From: Crambe crambe | Taxonomy: Eukaryota > Porifera > Demospongiae > Poecilosclerida > Crambeidae | Direction: 5' to 3' | Assembly: GCA_963924555.1 (NCBI GenBank) | Contig: OZ004586.1 | Location: forward strand, 7,398,501-7,462,500 | DNA: 64,000 nucleotides | Part shown: piece by piece, positions 10,055 to 21,028 of the stretch | How positions within the stretch are numbered: position 1 is the stretch's first letter | Layout: every line of letters begins with the position of its first letter | Translations under genes and position numbers: made by a program | The notes under the pieces: generated by a model | The model's database searches: none | Seen by the model: only the letters and a program-made list of their open reading frames with translations | What the model was told of the DNA's origin: nothing

Positions 10055-13000
10055 CTGTAATGGATAGAGTGCAGTGACATTTCATGATAATATATTAACA
10101 CAATGATATCCAGGATACATAAGCTAAATGTAGTTGCTAGACCTTTTCCACTTTCTCATAAAATAAAAGCATGTTTATTGAAGGGTGAAAAGGTCTAGGA
10201 ACTCTAGTGGCCACCCATGCCTTGCTTGCCATGCTGGAAATCTGTGGAACTGTGGGAAATGTGTTCATTTGATACTAAAGCTATTCCCAAGGACCTCATG
10301 CTCCTAGATTCTGCCTACAGAACAGGTTTATTATATTCAAATATTGCCATGGTATGTAGTATGGCAAGTGGGTAATAGTCTCCGACATCGATATTGCAGT
10401 GTGGTAATGGTCATTAATGTTATAAACACACCTCAAGTCATATGGAGCTAGTCAGTAGCAACGTATGTTTGGCACAGATGGGAACCCAGTATAGCAGTTA
10501 TACCCAGAGGGTATCATTATGAATTAAAGGTGAGTGGTGACCATTCATATTGACAGATGATATGCAGGATAACTGAAGTTGCTAGATCTTTCCTCATTTC
10601 TAGAAGTCTGCAGAATTGTGAAATGATGCTACCCCATGCTCCTAGATTTCGACCACAGCAAACATATATATATATTGAGTTAATACTGCCACGGTACAAG
10701 TCTAAACACTGATATGGTTAGTCTTGTGGTCAGCTGAAACATTAAATTAAACTCTATAAGCAAGAACCTCCCAAGTCACTCCATCAAAGGATATGTTTGA
10801 GATTGGTTGTCTCACGTAAATGTATTAGCACTATTCAAAAAGCATGCACTTCCTGTATACCATGCGCTTCCGCTTCCTGTATACCTTCAAAGGTAGAGAT
10901 ATTGTAGGTCTTAATTCTTAATAAGTGCTATAGGCAAGTTACTTACAGTGTAGTGCTGTTTGGATGATCTTCAACACCACCTAAAAGGAATGTCAATAAT
11001 TTCACTAGTAAAAAAGTATATTTATATACTTTTTATATTGGGTTATATACTTAGTATATAACCCAATGAATGTAAGTTACACATGTTGCCTCCAGCCTCA
11101 GAGGGGCAAGATGGCAAGGTGGTCAAGGAGACAGGAGGGAGGGGAGCAAGGGGACAGGTCAGAGCAAGGGGACAGGATGGAGCCCTAGTCTCATATTTAT
11201 ACTGTATACCTTGTGCAATGCTTGCAGCTACTCCTTCTTGCCCTATTTCACGAAGTGCTGACTTGAGACTCCTCCAACTGGGTTCACCACTCTGCTTAAG
11301 GACATTATCTTCTTTATTGAGCCAGGCACACACCATCTCTTCAAGCAATGAATCCATCTTCCTTAACTTGGGGTAGAAGAGTCCCAGAGCCCCACCCAAC
11401 TGCCACAAATCTCGTTTGCTGAGAGTTTCAAGAGATTTAACAACTTGGAAGTGATCGTCCATTGTTAGTTGTCCTGTAAAGATTTATAGAACACTTGAAG
11501 TTGTTCATACATCAGAATACAGTGAACTCCCTCTAATCAGGCCACCTTTGGGGCGGACTGGTAATAAAGAGCTAAAGTATGAAAAAGAAGCCACCAGATT
11601 ATCACCAATAGAGTCAGGGTTTGATGAATGCTTGACTTCTACTTGGGATTGGACACCAATAGAGTTTTGATTGAAAATTTTGACATACATGCACCTACTT
11701 GTATAGAAATTATTACGAGAATAATAAAATTAAATCTAAATTCCCAGAGTTCATGTCCTGCTGTAAGTATGTAAACTCTATATATTATTGTGCACTAACT
11801 GCAAACACAATAGAGAGTTTGCATAGTTCTAGACCCAACCAACTTGCAAACCACTGTACAGGAGATTGCTGTTAGATAACTCTTTAAGTGCTTGAGGTCA
11901 GTAAACAATACACAGTAACTTTAAGTTTATATAAGAAAGACAGTGAGCTTTTCAGATTTTACATTTTGGTTCAGCAATCTCCTGTACGTCATACCTCAAC
12001 CTTAGTTTGGCAAATACTTGAAAGGTAAATTCATAGACCCAATACCCACAGTTTAAAGGAGCTCAGAGTGTTTTGTTTTGAAGTTCACTCTTATTGCTAA
12101 ACTTTTTTGAACCTCACACAGCAATCCCTACTTTTCCTTTTATTTAAAATAAATATTTTTTCCTTTATTAGCTTTATGGTACACGGGCATACCCTATACA
12201 CAGCACCACTAAAAGTATTTATTTTTTGTTGTTGTTTTTGTTGTTGTTTTGTTTTTTGTTGTTGTTGTTTGTTGTTTTTGTTGTTGTTGCACAGGCAACA
12301 CAGGCAGCACATTATTCTGGTAAAAGGTCATTGAAGCTGTTGATGGCATACCTTTACTTGAGTTATCACTGGGTGCTGTGGCCTGAGGCTGCATTCTTTT
12401 GGAGGAGGAGGAGACTGGGGAGGAGTCACTGGTAAGTGGGGTGGGTGTGGCCATCATCATTCTTTCAGAAGACTCCTTCAAAGATTGCACAGGCATAGTG
12501 GGCACAGGAGATTGAGCAGTAACTATGGGGAAATAGCTTCATAATAATTATATGCTTAAAAAAACAAACAAACAAAAAATAACTGTAATATAATCTACCT
12601 AGGGGCTGGTGGGTAGAAAGTTCAGAAGCTACTATTGACACACCAGGACCTGTGCTTCCCTGATACTCTGTATCAAAAATCTCGATCATGTCTCTGTATC
12701 GTGTGCTGTTCTGACGCATATAGCATGTTTATTGAAGGTCTAGGAACTAAACTAGTGGTCACCCATGCCTTGCTTGCCATGCTGGAACTGTGGGAAATGT
12801 GGAAATGATGTTATTCCCAAGGACCTCATGCTCCTAGGTCTACAGAACAAGTTTATTATTGCTACGGTATGTAGTATGGCAAGTTGGTAATGGTCTCCAA
12901 CATTAAAAGCTAGATGATATTGCAGTGTGGTAATGGTCTCGATGTTATAAACACACCTCGAGTGATATGCAGCTAGTTGGTAAAGGATAGTCCATCTAAC

Positions 13001-14781
13001 TAGCAACATTAACAAGTGCATGTTTGGTACAGTATAGCAGTTCAGTATGCTATACCCAAAGAGTACAATAAGCCTATATCAATGGTGAGTGGTGCATATT
13101 GACACAATGATATGCAAGAACAATGATATGCAGTATACCCACTTCTACAAGTCTGCAGAACTGTGTTCATTGAAATGATGCTACCCCATGCTTCTAGATT
13201 CTGACCACAGCAAACATTATTCAGCGAGCAAGCTATCTCTCAGGTCATGACACAGGTCTCTGACTCTCTGTTCAGGTCATGACTCGGGTCTCTGACTCTC
13301 AGGTCATGACTCATTGAAATTGTATCTATATCTAGGTCTAGGTCTACACTCCTAAATGCCCGAGGGGTATATAAATATGTATTGTGATAGTAGCACAGCA
13401 CGTGGATAATGTGCTTACAGCCTTAGGCACCATGGTACAATAAATTCTCACCACCAGAATTCATTCACTTTATGTACCTTTCCAAGAGCCTCAAAATAGT
13501 CACTATATAATATTGTGTGTATTTAATCCTGTTGAAGTGACTGCTATGGACACTTTGCTCAAGTGTAGTGTACAAGATAACTGGAAACTGCTTTGCGTGG
13601 AGACAGAAAGATGTCATTGACACAAATCCAAGACTGTCACATGTTTGTATGTTAGTAAGTGAAACTCAATCTTCATGATTACCACAAGCTATTCCACAGT
13701 GACTGAATCCAGGTGGTGGTAAAGGACAAAGGTCATCTGTTATAAGACTGACTCAATCCCACATAACAATACCAATGTCCCTATAAGGTGCTCTAGAGAT
13801 GTTGGGAGTGATGATATCAAGTGCCCGTAAAGACACTTTAAGTGGACATGTCCACTAGAATAGTGAATAGCATATCATGTACACACAAATATGTTCTACC
13901 ATATATAGAAAATGGAGTGCTGCACTCAAGGTTGAAAGTGACAACTTATTCTAGGACATAATGTTGGACCAATGCTACATCAACCTCAGCGTGCATGGTC
14001 CAAGTAATTTACAAAGGAGACCCTTGGGGTGTGTGAATGGCTACTCCTCAGTGTACTACCTAGTGTGCATATACTTACTTCTTTCATTGGTGGTTCTTTG
14101 TATAAGTTCACAGACTTTTTCAGCAGTGTATGTATCTCCTCCTGCTAAACAAGCCTTCAAAAGGTTTCCATATGTTGCATCTGCTTTGACCCTTCTCTTC
14201 CAGACAAGTAAAACTTCTATCCTGAAGGATCATAGTTTAGATATTCATGAAGTAATCCCAATCTTATGCCCACATCCCATAACAAACAAACAAACAAACA
14301 AACAAACAAACAACCATCAACAACAACATTTGGGGGGGGGGGGGGGGGGTGGCAAAGGTAGCATCAAAATTAGGCAGCAGGTTACTAAATATAAAGAGGA
14401 GGGAGGGGGAGGGGAATGCTCTGTCCCGGTCCCCCTAAATACACATTCTGGCTACATAACATGCTCAATTTTGTTTCCAACACATTTTATCTTTTTGAGG
14501 AGTTGCATTGTTTGGGGACCTAATCTGTTATTTTATATCAGATGAAATTGTATTAACCTCTCAATGATAGGTTGGGTAGGATCACGTCTGCCCACTTTTA
14601 GGATGTCTGAAATGTCAGTTCGCGTAAGATGCAATTGAACTGCCAACTTTGTCTCCCATTCAGTTATATGTTTGGCTATCTCAGGAAGATCACGATCAGA
14701 GTCCACTATCGTCTTCAACTTCCACTGCTTGGAAGGATCAATGAGTTTGTTGACATACTCCAAACACGACTCCTCACCCAT
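6913..14781 (-). CDS. NLR-like receptor A: Death*-linker-Death-NACHT-LRR
   Basis: Predicted cytosolic STAND ATPase that would couple ligand sensing by a leucine-rich tail to Death-fold signalling. Proposed exons, 5' to 3' on the - strand: 14781-14558, 14221-14079 (together a complete first Death domain), 12522-12352 (Ser/Thr-rich linker), 11473-11210 (second Death domain, with W of PSWRSLKSAL), 10980-10947 (34-nt exon), 10054-6913 (NACHT-LRR and stop). All junctions are GT-AG. The joined length is 3978 nt, an exact multiple of three (1325 residues). The ancestral CARD exon is cut at 12723, and the two-exon Death domain upstream ends in phase 1, so it can take the place of the CARD. An AATAAA signal on the - strand lies at 6806-6801, about 107 nt after the stop. 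The model is from inspection; use of the distal exons is inferred. Confidence 0.72.
12352..12522 (-). CDS. Ser/Thr-rich linker exon of NLR A
   Basis: A 171-nt exon with phase 1 at both ends, flanked by CCCCATAG (acceptor) and AAAG/GTATGCC (donor). It encodes a low-complexity linker rich in Ser, Thr, Pro and Met between the N-terminal Death-fold module and the Death domain. The same exon is intact in NLR D (47645-47475), has lost its donor in NLR B (26271-26081) and is absent from NLR E. Because it is symmetric, skipping it keeps the frame. Confidence 0.7.
12599..12723 (-). pseudogene. CARD exon relic of NLR A
   Basis: Only the last 41 or so residues of the CARD exon remain (MRQNSTRYRD onward, matching 47726-47852 in NLR D). 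The match stops at 12723, where the sequence changes to DNA that elsewhere lies in the intron 5' of the NACHT exon (57848 onward in block E). The start codon and the splice acceptor are gone, so this piece cannot be an internal exon. A donor (CTAG/GTAGAT) survives. Confidence 0.85.
12724..13400. repeat. Misplaced copy of the NACHT-upstream intron
   Basis: Starting with CATGTTTATTGAAGG, this stretch matches 57848-58490 (the intron 5' of the NACHT exon in NLR E) in the same orientation, and more loosely 10165 onward in NLR A. It is joined directly to the broken CARD exon at 12723 with at most 2 bp of shared sequence. It marks an unequal recombination junction that brought another NLR gene's 5' end next to NLR A. 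Confidence 0.75.
13401..14078. other. Non-coding stretch upstream of the NLR A linker exons
   Basis: No exon was recognised on either strand. It would be part of the large intron between the Death* exons and the linker exon of NLR A. An open frame on the + strand from 13961 runs over the - strand Death exon and a poly-G tract and is not thought real. Confidence 0.5.
14079..14781 (-). CDS. Two-exon N-terminal Death domain (5' exons of NLR A or orphan)
   Basis: Exon 1 (14781-14558) begins with ATG in a good context (AAAATGG) and encodes MGEESCLEYVNK onward, with the Death-fold pattern EIAKHITEWETKLAVQL and TRTDISDILK. It ends in phase 2 at GAG-AG/GTTAAT. Exon 2 (14221-14079) follows CTTCAG and encodes VLLVWKRRVKADATYGNLL and AEKVCELI, the second half of a Death domain with its typical W and ATY. 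It ends in phase 1 at AGA-A/GTAAGT. Together they give about 122 residues. Phase 1 matches the linker, Death and 34-nt exons of NLR A. If not spliced to NLR A, the pair would be the orphaned 5' end of another, deleted NLR. Confidence 0.75.
14282..14350. repeat. AAAC repeat and poly-G tract
   Basis: About eight units of CAAA are followed by a G run of about 17 at 14333-14349. Both lie in the intron between the two Death* exons of NLR A. Similar homopolymer tracts occur at 18301-18325 (C), 25348-25360 (C), 28671-28697 (G) and 30067-30084 (C). Confidence 0.9.
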
Positions 14782-16310
14782 TTTCTGAAAAATATTTCAG
14801 AAAGGCAGTCATTAGAGTTGTACATAGTTACAGACTCTCTTGATAAGATAATGTATTCATCCCAATACAGTTTCACTCTAATTAAGTGTCACTTGCTCCT
14901 TCTGGTTATAAAAACCACATCATACAAATGTGGGTGTGTCACCATGTGACAATGCCTGGATGTGAATCTAGAGTCTGACTCTTCAACTATCAGATTTCTC
15001 CTCTGCTCTAGAGGAATTCATTCTTTGCCTTATAACAGGTTTGCTAGGCTATGAATAATCATTAAGTAGCAGATCCAAAATCTTCTATAGGGACTAGGAC
15101 ATGTCTGAGTTGTTGGGCTTTCTATATAGCAAGAATCTCTTTGTCTTTGTGATTAGTCTTATGTCTTTTGTTTCGTTTTGTTCTTTTTTTCCCCCTTGTC
15201 ATTCTTGTCTCTCCTCTTCCCTCCATACTCTTATTCTACACCTACTCCCTTCAAGGGGTTTCCCCTTGTCATTCTTGTCTCTCCTCTTACCTCCATACTC
15301 TTATTCTACACCTACTCCCTTCAAGGGGTTTCCCCTTGTCATTCTTGTCTCTCCTCTTCCCTCCATACTCTTATTCTACACCTACTCCCTTCAAGGGGTT
15401 TCCCCTTGTCATTCTTGTCTCTCCTCTTCCCTCCATACTCTTATTCTACACCTACTCCCTTCAAGGGGTTTCCCCTTGTCCTTCTTGTCTCTCCTCTTCC
15501 CTCCATACTCTTATTCTACACCTACTCCCTTCAAGGGGGCCTTAATAATAGCTAGTTGGCCCACCTCATTGCTTGCAATAAAATTTATTAGAGAAAAAAA
15601 AAATCTCAGAATGGGACAAAAAGTATTGGCCTATAGGATATCGGATGTCCAACTAAATTCCACATAACTGTCCTTGTATGTTTCTCAAGTGCAGCAGGAT
15701 AGTATGAAGTTCCACTACCTTTTTGTGAGGGGTTTTGACAACACTCTCCCTAGTGGGAATCTGATCCATCACCTTCTGAACCCTGTGATTCCAAAATGGG
15801 AACTATTTCCTTCATCTCTTCTACTCACCACACCTCACACCCAAAGGCTAGACTAGTCAAGCTAGGACTGCTTAGTACATCAAGCTACAGCAGACCTTGA
15901 TCTATAAACCCACCTTTCAAATAGCAACTCTTGATCACTGAATGAATCGCGAACGATAGAAGAACATATCTTACCCTCTAGTTTTGCTGACTTTGCAAAC
16001 AATATTTCAATATTACTTTATGCTCTAATAGAGAAGATTTGTGGGTGGTGGGACAGCATCCGATTCTCTTCTCCTCTCGTCTAGAGGTCCTTTTGCTAAC
16101 CAAAGCATTGCTTGGGGTAAGTCATGCATAAATTTGACCTACCTCCCGTGTCCTTCCAGGCACTCCCAAATCTCCTTCCCCTCGTATGGTACTCACCTCC
16201 TTTACCCCACCCTCTTGTCTGATATTAATATCATGTTAGTTACCCATGGCCATGCTCCATCCCTTCCCCCTCCCCTTAAATGTCATCTGCATTTTCTTTG
16301 TCACCATTAG
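14782..16310. other. Intergenic start of block B
   Basis: No gene supported apart from a 70-bp minisatellite. The sequence around 15097-15140 and 15650-16100 recurs at 49116-49700, upstream of the LIM relics of block E, so this is the shared left end of the B/C/E type of block. The first part (14782-15000) would hold the promoter of NLR A if the Death* exon at 14781 is its start. Confidence 0.6.
15190..15538. repeat. 70-bp minisatellite, five units
   Basis: Five almost identical 70-bp units, with period set by CCCCTTGTC at 15193, 15263, 15333, 15403 and 15473. Units are pyrimidine-rich (CCTACTCCCTTCAAGGGG at the end). Because 70 is not a multiple of three, the unit reads through all three + frames without stops, which creates long spurious ORFs. 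The corresponding place in block E has no such array. Confidence 0.95.
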
Positions 16311-16480
16311 GGGTCCTCTTGGTAGTCCCCTGGGTAAGGTGTGGCATCCTGAACAGAAACCTCTTCTTCAAGACAGTACCATCACAAGGAAACAGTATAT
16401 GAACATCCGAGGGATATAGTTCAGCCCTCATCTTTGATGAGGAACGTTCTCAGACTTTCCACTCTTGCCATTCTAGGAGT
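16311..16480 (+). pseudogene. Degenerate LIM1b exon relic (block B)
   Basis: After TCACCATTAG the sequence resembles the LIM exon that starts GGGTCC in copy A (GPFASALGKVWHPEH): here it reads GPLGSPLGKVWHPEQK and then loses frame. The end, CCATTCTAGGAGTAAG, still matches the exon end and a changed donor. Most of the zinc-binding cysteines are lost. A near-identical relic is at 28384-28551. Confidence 0.75.
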
Positions 16481-18397
16481 AAGTCCATATCACACCACAA
16501 TAGCAGCTGTAACTATTGAAATTTCATGGCTCCCATTTTAATTTAAGCTTGAGAATTCACTAATATGGACACTCCTAATATTAACACCCCTAGAAATGCT
16601 TGGTACAAACTTATTTCCAGATGTTTAACTTGTGCTGGTGTGGGGTTCCCTCCCAAAAAAAATAATTTTTTTCCATTACTATTACAATTATACTATTGTA
16701 CATGTCCATTAAGGGTGCAGGCACACTCCGCCCACGCATGGTTGCTAGGGAAAATTAACTCAAAAACTATTCATGATAGAAATTTCTAACTTGCACCACA
16801 TTATTAAGTATCAGAATAGTACTACATACACAAAAAATGAAGGAGGACCAATCAAAATGACTGATGTTATGACTGATTCCATTCTCAAGGTAAACTGCGT
16901 TACATCTCAATGACCACTTGGAATCAATGGCTGATTTTTGATATACAGCTTCTTATACTTATTGCCATAAAAATTACATTTAGTTTTTGTCAATTCACAT
17001 TTTACTTTTCAATTTATCCATATAGGATCTAGTGTCCTGCACATTCTGTACTAGCTATGAACTAAAGCAAAATGTAACTTTTTAGACCTTATCAAGTAGT
17101 TGCCATATGCAAAGAATTAGAGCTGGTTCCTCTGCACACATGTTGATAGGTGATATGATGTGTAGGTAATGTCCATTGATAATACACAAGTCATTGTTAA
17201 TATCATCAAGTAGGTACAGTTTATCCAAAAGGGTGTGGTCAGGCAAAAGTGGGCATTTTAGTAAAAATTTTCTGTGCACAAGCACAGATATGCTTGCCCT
17301 CCTTATTCTGCTCAACCTTCATTTTGTCCCCACCCCAGGTCAGTGGTGTAGCCAAGCCAGGGCCTACCATGAATCTATTATCATAAATAACTCAAAGTAG
17401 AGTCTTAAAGCACAATTTCATGCTCAAGTCCAACATGAAACATAACCATGCCCTGGGAATGAAAATAACCTGGCTACGCCACTGCTTGGGTATAATCCTA
17501 AATGAAACCTTGGTGGGCATTATATACTGTGGGTTTTAACAATGTGTTTGTAGTGTAAATGGTTAGTTGGTGCAGCTGTGAAGCAATACTGACAAGGTAT
17601 GCACACATCAAACAAACCTCAGCTATTGAAGAACAGTCTATCCCCAGCCTTCATGGTTTCATGAATTGAATTGAGGGAATGATCCCCATATCTGTGACTC
17701 CTTCACTTTCTTACTCTATCTGTCAGACCACTTGTATGGTGTCTGTGCTGTATGTAGAAAGGTTTATTAGTATAAAGGCAAATTCATTTTCTATTGATGA
17801 CATTTGCTGCAGTAGTTGCTGACTATTCCCAAGGACATGGCAATTGCTTTAGGATCGAGATCTGATAGGCACATGCCACTCACTGCCACAGGCAAGAAAG
17901 TGTCCAGGACCCTACCTTGGACAAACTGAAGACGTCTGCTAATTAAGGTTGGTATGCATGCTTCTGATGTGATGCACTATAATTATAATTATGGTGCTCT
18001 TTATCTGGTAAATAATTACGAATGTCCTTTTTTCCCCCTTAGCTAATATTTCTTCCAGTGAAGAAAGGGAGTTAGATCCCCATGGATTGATGCCATGGAT
18101 TGAAGCTCAGTTGGAGAGATATGACTTGATCCAATGACCCTCCTGTTTCTGCACTCTCCACCCCTGAAGATCTCACATGTAGTACAAAGGTATAAAAGAT
18201 GACCGCAAAAAATTTCTTCTAAATAAAAAGTGGGCATGGTTTGATATCCAAAAAGGCATGGTTAGGCAAAAATGGGCATGGCCAAGGGCTATATTCTCTC
18301 CCCCCCCCCCCCCCCCCCCCCCCCCATTTGAAATTCCTAGATAGAACCCTGTTTGGTTTAATCACATCACATGTCCATAATGTAATAATTGTTCTAG
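16481..18397. other. Non-coding, shared with block C
   Basis: Nearly identical to 28552-30156 of block C, apart from indels. It contains a small inverted-repeat element (17341-17484) and a C tract at 18301-18325. No exon was found. Confidence 0.6.
17341..17484. mobile_element. 144-bp MITE, CAGTGG ends
   Basis: The ends CAGTGGTGTAGCCA and TGGCTACGCCACTG form a terminal inverted repeat of about 15 bp. An identical-length copy sits at 29197-29340 in block C, so the insertion predates that duplication. No clear target duplication was seen; CAG ends resemble hAT-type elements, but this is a guess. Confidence 0.65.
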
Positions 18398-18461
18398 CTC
18401 CAAGTGGAGGCAAAGTGGTGGATGGTCAAGGTGTGTGTGAAGCCTGTCAACAACCCATAAG
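18398..18461 (+). pseudogene. Orphan LIM1a exon 5' of the PDZ exon (block B)
   Basis: A 64-nt exon with intact AG and GT borders encodes the first zinc knuckle of LIM1 (GKVVDGQGVCEACQQPI). In copy A this exon follows the linker exons; here it precedes the PDZ exon at 19306 by about 850 bp, so it is out of order. It enters in phase 1 and leaves in phase 2, which does not fit the phase-0 start of the PDZ exon. It is a leftover of an older unit. Confidence 0.8.
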
Positions 18462-19305
18462 GTAACTAGTCATTATATAGAAGAAGCATGTTAGAATTAT
18501 TAGTCATGTGCTCTCAGCTTGGAATCAAAGAAACAGAAACAAAAGGAGGTTAACTGCTTTTCATGTGCTGTTTCACTAGTAACCTCACTTAGTACAGAGT
18601 ACTCTCATAGAGTCCTTTTTTCAACTAATTTTAATGTCTGTCATCTGATTATGTTATGGAGGGTGGTCCTGTCCAAACTGCTAAGCCAATTTTGAATTAG
18701 TAGCACTAATTAGCTCCAATGATTACTACCACCCCTCCTGATTGTAAGTTAATTCTAATTTGCCCAATTACACCCAATTGTAGCTTTAGCACCAATTAGC
18801 TCCTATTCTCACCCTATGGCTCTCTTCTTTCCTTCTTCTTTGGGGGGTAGTCTATGGACCTTTAGGGTTCACTTAAAATATGTCAAGGACCTGATCACAG
18901 TTCAAGTATGCAGTGCATAGCGCTGAATTTTAAATAATGGTGGAGTTTTAATTTGCCGGAACATTTTGTCCAGCCCCTGCAGTGAGTGTGTATACTTTAC
19001 TAGGAGAACACATACATAACTCTCTCTTAAACAGAGTAGGAAAGGAGGTCTACCTTAACATGAGGCCCAATATTGTATGAATATGGGTATCATGGGGTAT
19101 TGTGTTAGTCTTCCCATCCTAGCAAATTAGAGCTTGCATTTTCATGTGTGAGAAAGTCACTGTGTTGATAGTTGTGGCACGTCAAAACACCAATTCTTAA
19201 AGTGACAGTATTAAATCAGTTTTGTTTGTTTGTTTGTTTGTTTGTTTATTTGTTTGTTTGTTTATTTGTTTGTTTACTTAATCAACCTTTACTCCCTACT
19301 TTTAG

Positions 19306-20040
19306 ATTACCCCAGGGGGCAAGGCAGCCAAGGGAGGCATAAGATTCGGGGACTATATCATCGAGATCAACGGGGACCAAACCGAGGGTCTTCTCCACTC
19401 TGATGCCATGATGCTGATCAAGACCACAGGTGTCACACTCCAACTAAAAGTCACCAAGTGAGGGCTACGTACATAGAAATATCAGTTACTGGCCACTGTA
19501 CCATTCATGGAAAAGGATAAGCTAAAATGGCATAATCGATAATTGAGATTTGATACAAGGAAGAATCATTATAATCGAGGGATAGTATAGCATTGTAGGG
19601 AGCATTCAGTTAGGGTCTGGGTCTCTGTGTGTGAGGATACTTTACCCAAAAATATGCTAAAGTGAAATTTTTATACACAACCAAAACCTTTTTATGATAG
19701 GGAAGTACCCAGTTATGCTGCTGACTCAGCACCTATTGAATCCACTGACCATGGAACGGGCGAGAGGCCACAACAACCTCCCATTCCCACGTCATCTCAT
19801 TCCAGCACTGTGACTGTCTCACCTGCAGCCCACAAGACCACTGTAGTTGTCCCTAAGAAACGTAAGTACCTTACATGCAGTGCTTGAAAGAATAGGACAC
19901 AGGGCACACTTCTACTGATATTACTGTATTTTCTGTTTCTCCTTCCCCTGAGGTGAAGTCCCAGCCTTCAGCCTTGGTGTAAGTATATCTTTAGTAGCAG
20001 TTAATAGAACAGTCAAGCTTCTTGCATACATTAATTAACA

Positions 20041-20088
<48 letters not shown>

Positions 20089-20697
20089 GCAGACCAGAGT
20101 CGGGCTTGGATTCAGGTGGAAGCTCCACTCAGCAATCTCCTGCTTTCAAGAGGATCACCATCGAGAATCGACCAACTGTTTTTAGGTAGAGTTGTATGTA
20201 CTAATAGTACAGAAACGAGTCATGGCCTGAGTTTACTATAGAAACAATTTCAATGAATCATGGCCTGAGAGTTTGCTGAAAGATTTATTAGCATGATAGC
20301 CACGAACCATCGACTCTACACTAAAAGCAACTATTGTGTTAGCACTGGCAGCTCGCTATATTCATTTTAGGCGGAGTTTATAATTTTAACAATCCTCGAA
20401 ATTTATTCCGCGAAATAATTTCAAAATAGCTATTCTCGAAATATTAGTGCCTCGAAAATAGAGTGCCATACGGTATGTTGTTAAAGTTTGTAATGTGATG
20501 TAATGTTACCACAGAGAAAACCATTAATGTTAGAACATACATACAATACATGAGCCAACCCGCTAATGGGGGGCTCGCTCAGGCTTGCCCCAAATTAAAT
20601 TTATTTTATTCCTTTCTTTCAGAGCTGTCATTGTCCTCTTGAAGGCACTACTTTTTTCGCTGGTCTTGGCAGACCCTGTTTCAAGGACTGTGTGTAG
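19306..20697 (+). pseudogene. PDZ-LIM copy B, internal exons deleted
   Basis: Remaining exons: 19306-19457 (PDZ), 19701-19861, 19939-19978, 20093-20185 and the last LIM3 exon 20623-20697. The third exon has lost the CAATATGTAG that held its 3' splice site, so it cannot be spliced normally. Between 20290 and about 20475 an unrelated stretch replaces the exons for the second linker part, LIM1, LIM2 and most of LIM3. In the last exon the CCKDC of copy A is CFKDC, removing a zinc ligand of LIM3. This copy cannot make a PDZ-LIM protein. Confidence 0.88.
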
Positions 20698-21028
20698 ACA
20701 CACAAAGTCATTAATGAAGTATACAACTCTATAGTGGAGCAGATGAGTATTCAATGTAGCCATTATAAACTCTTCTTTTTTATATGAGTAGCTATTTTTG
20801 TTGCAGACTTACAATGTATTCAATAGTCTAGTGCATGTCGTGTTCATCACTTTCTGTTATAAGAAGCTTAAGTTTTGAAAAGAAGATGGTCACGCATGCG
20901 CAAGATAAATTAACCACCAATCGAATAATTTTTATTTGGTGAGTGAAGAGTTCAAAAGAGCTACATGGATTAATTTTAGCATGAAAGGTTGTTCAGTATT
21001 GGAATTGCTAGGAGCTACATGGTACATC

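Noticed and set aside
11043..11209. Extension of the Death exon ORF past the donor
   Set aside because: The reading beyond GTATACAG is a repetitive Pro/Leu-rich stretch from intron sequence (AGGGGACAGG-type repeats); the matched GT donor in A, B and D ends the exon earlier.
12097..12505. Gln/Lys- and Phe/Leu-rich ORFs around the GTTGTT repeat
   Set aside because: They come from a TTG-type microsatellite in an NLR A intron; only the linker exon 12352-12522 has support.
13961..14545. 194-codon + strand ORF
   Set aside because: It lies over the - strand Death* exons and a poly-G tract; the - strand reading has Death-domain residues and splice sites, and this one has none.
14558..14781. Direct splicing of Death* exon 1 to the NACHT exon
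   Set aside because: Phase 2 would fit, but this would cut the Death domain in half, and a good second exon (14221-14079) completes the fold and gives the phase needed by the linker exon.
15101..15667. Overlapping + strand ORFs of 125-188 codons
   Set aside because: They are translations of the 70-bp minisatellite in its three frames, low in complexity and without domain or splice context.
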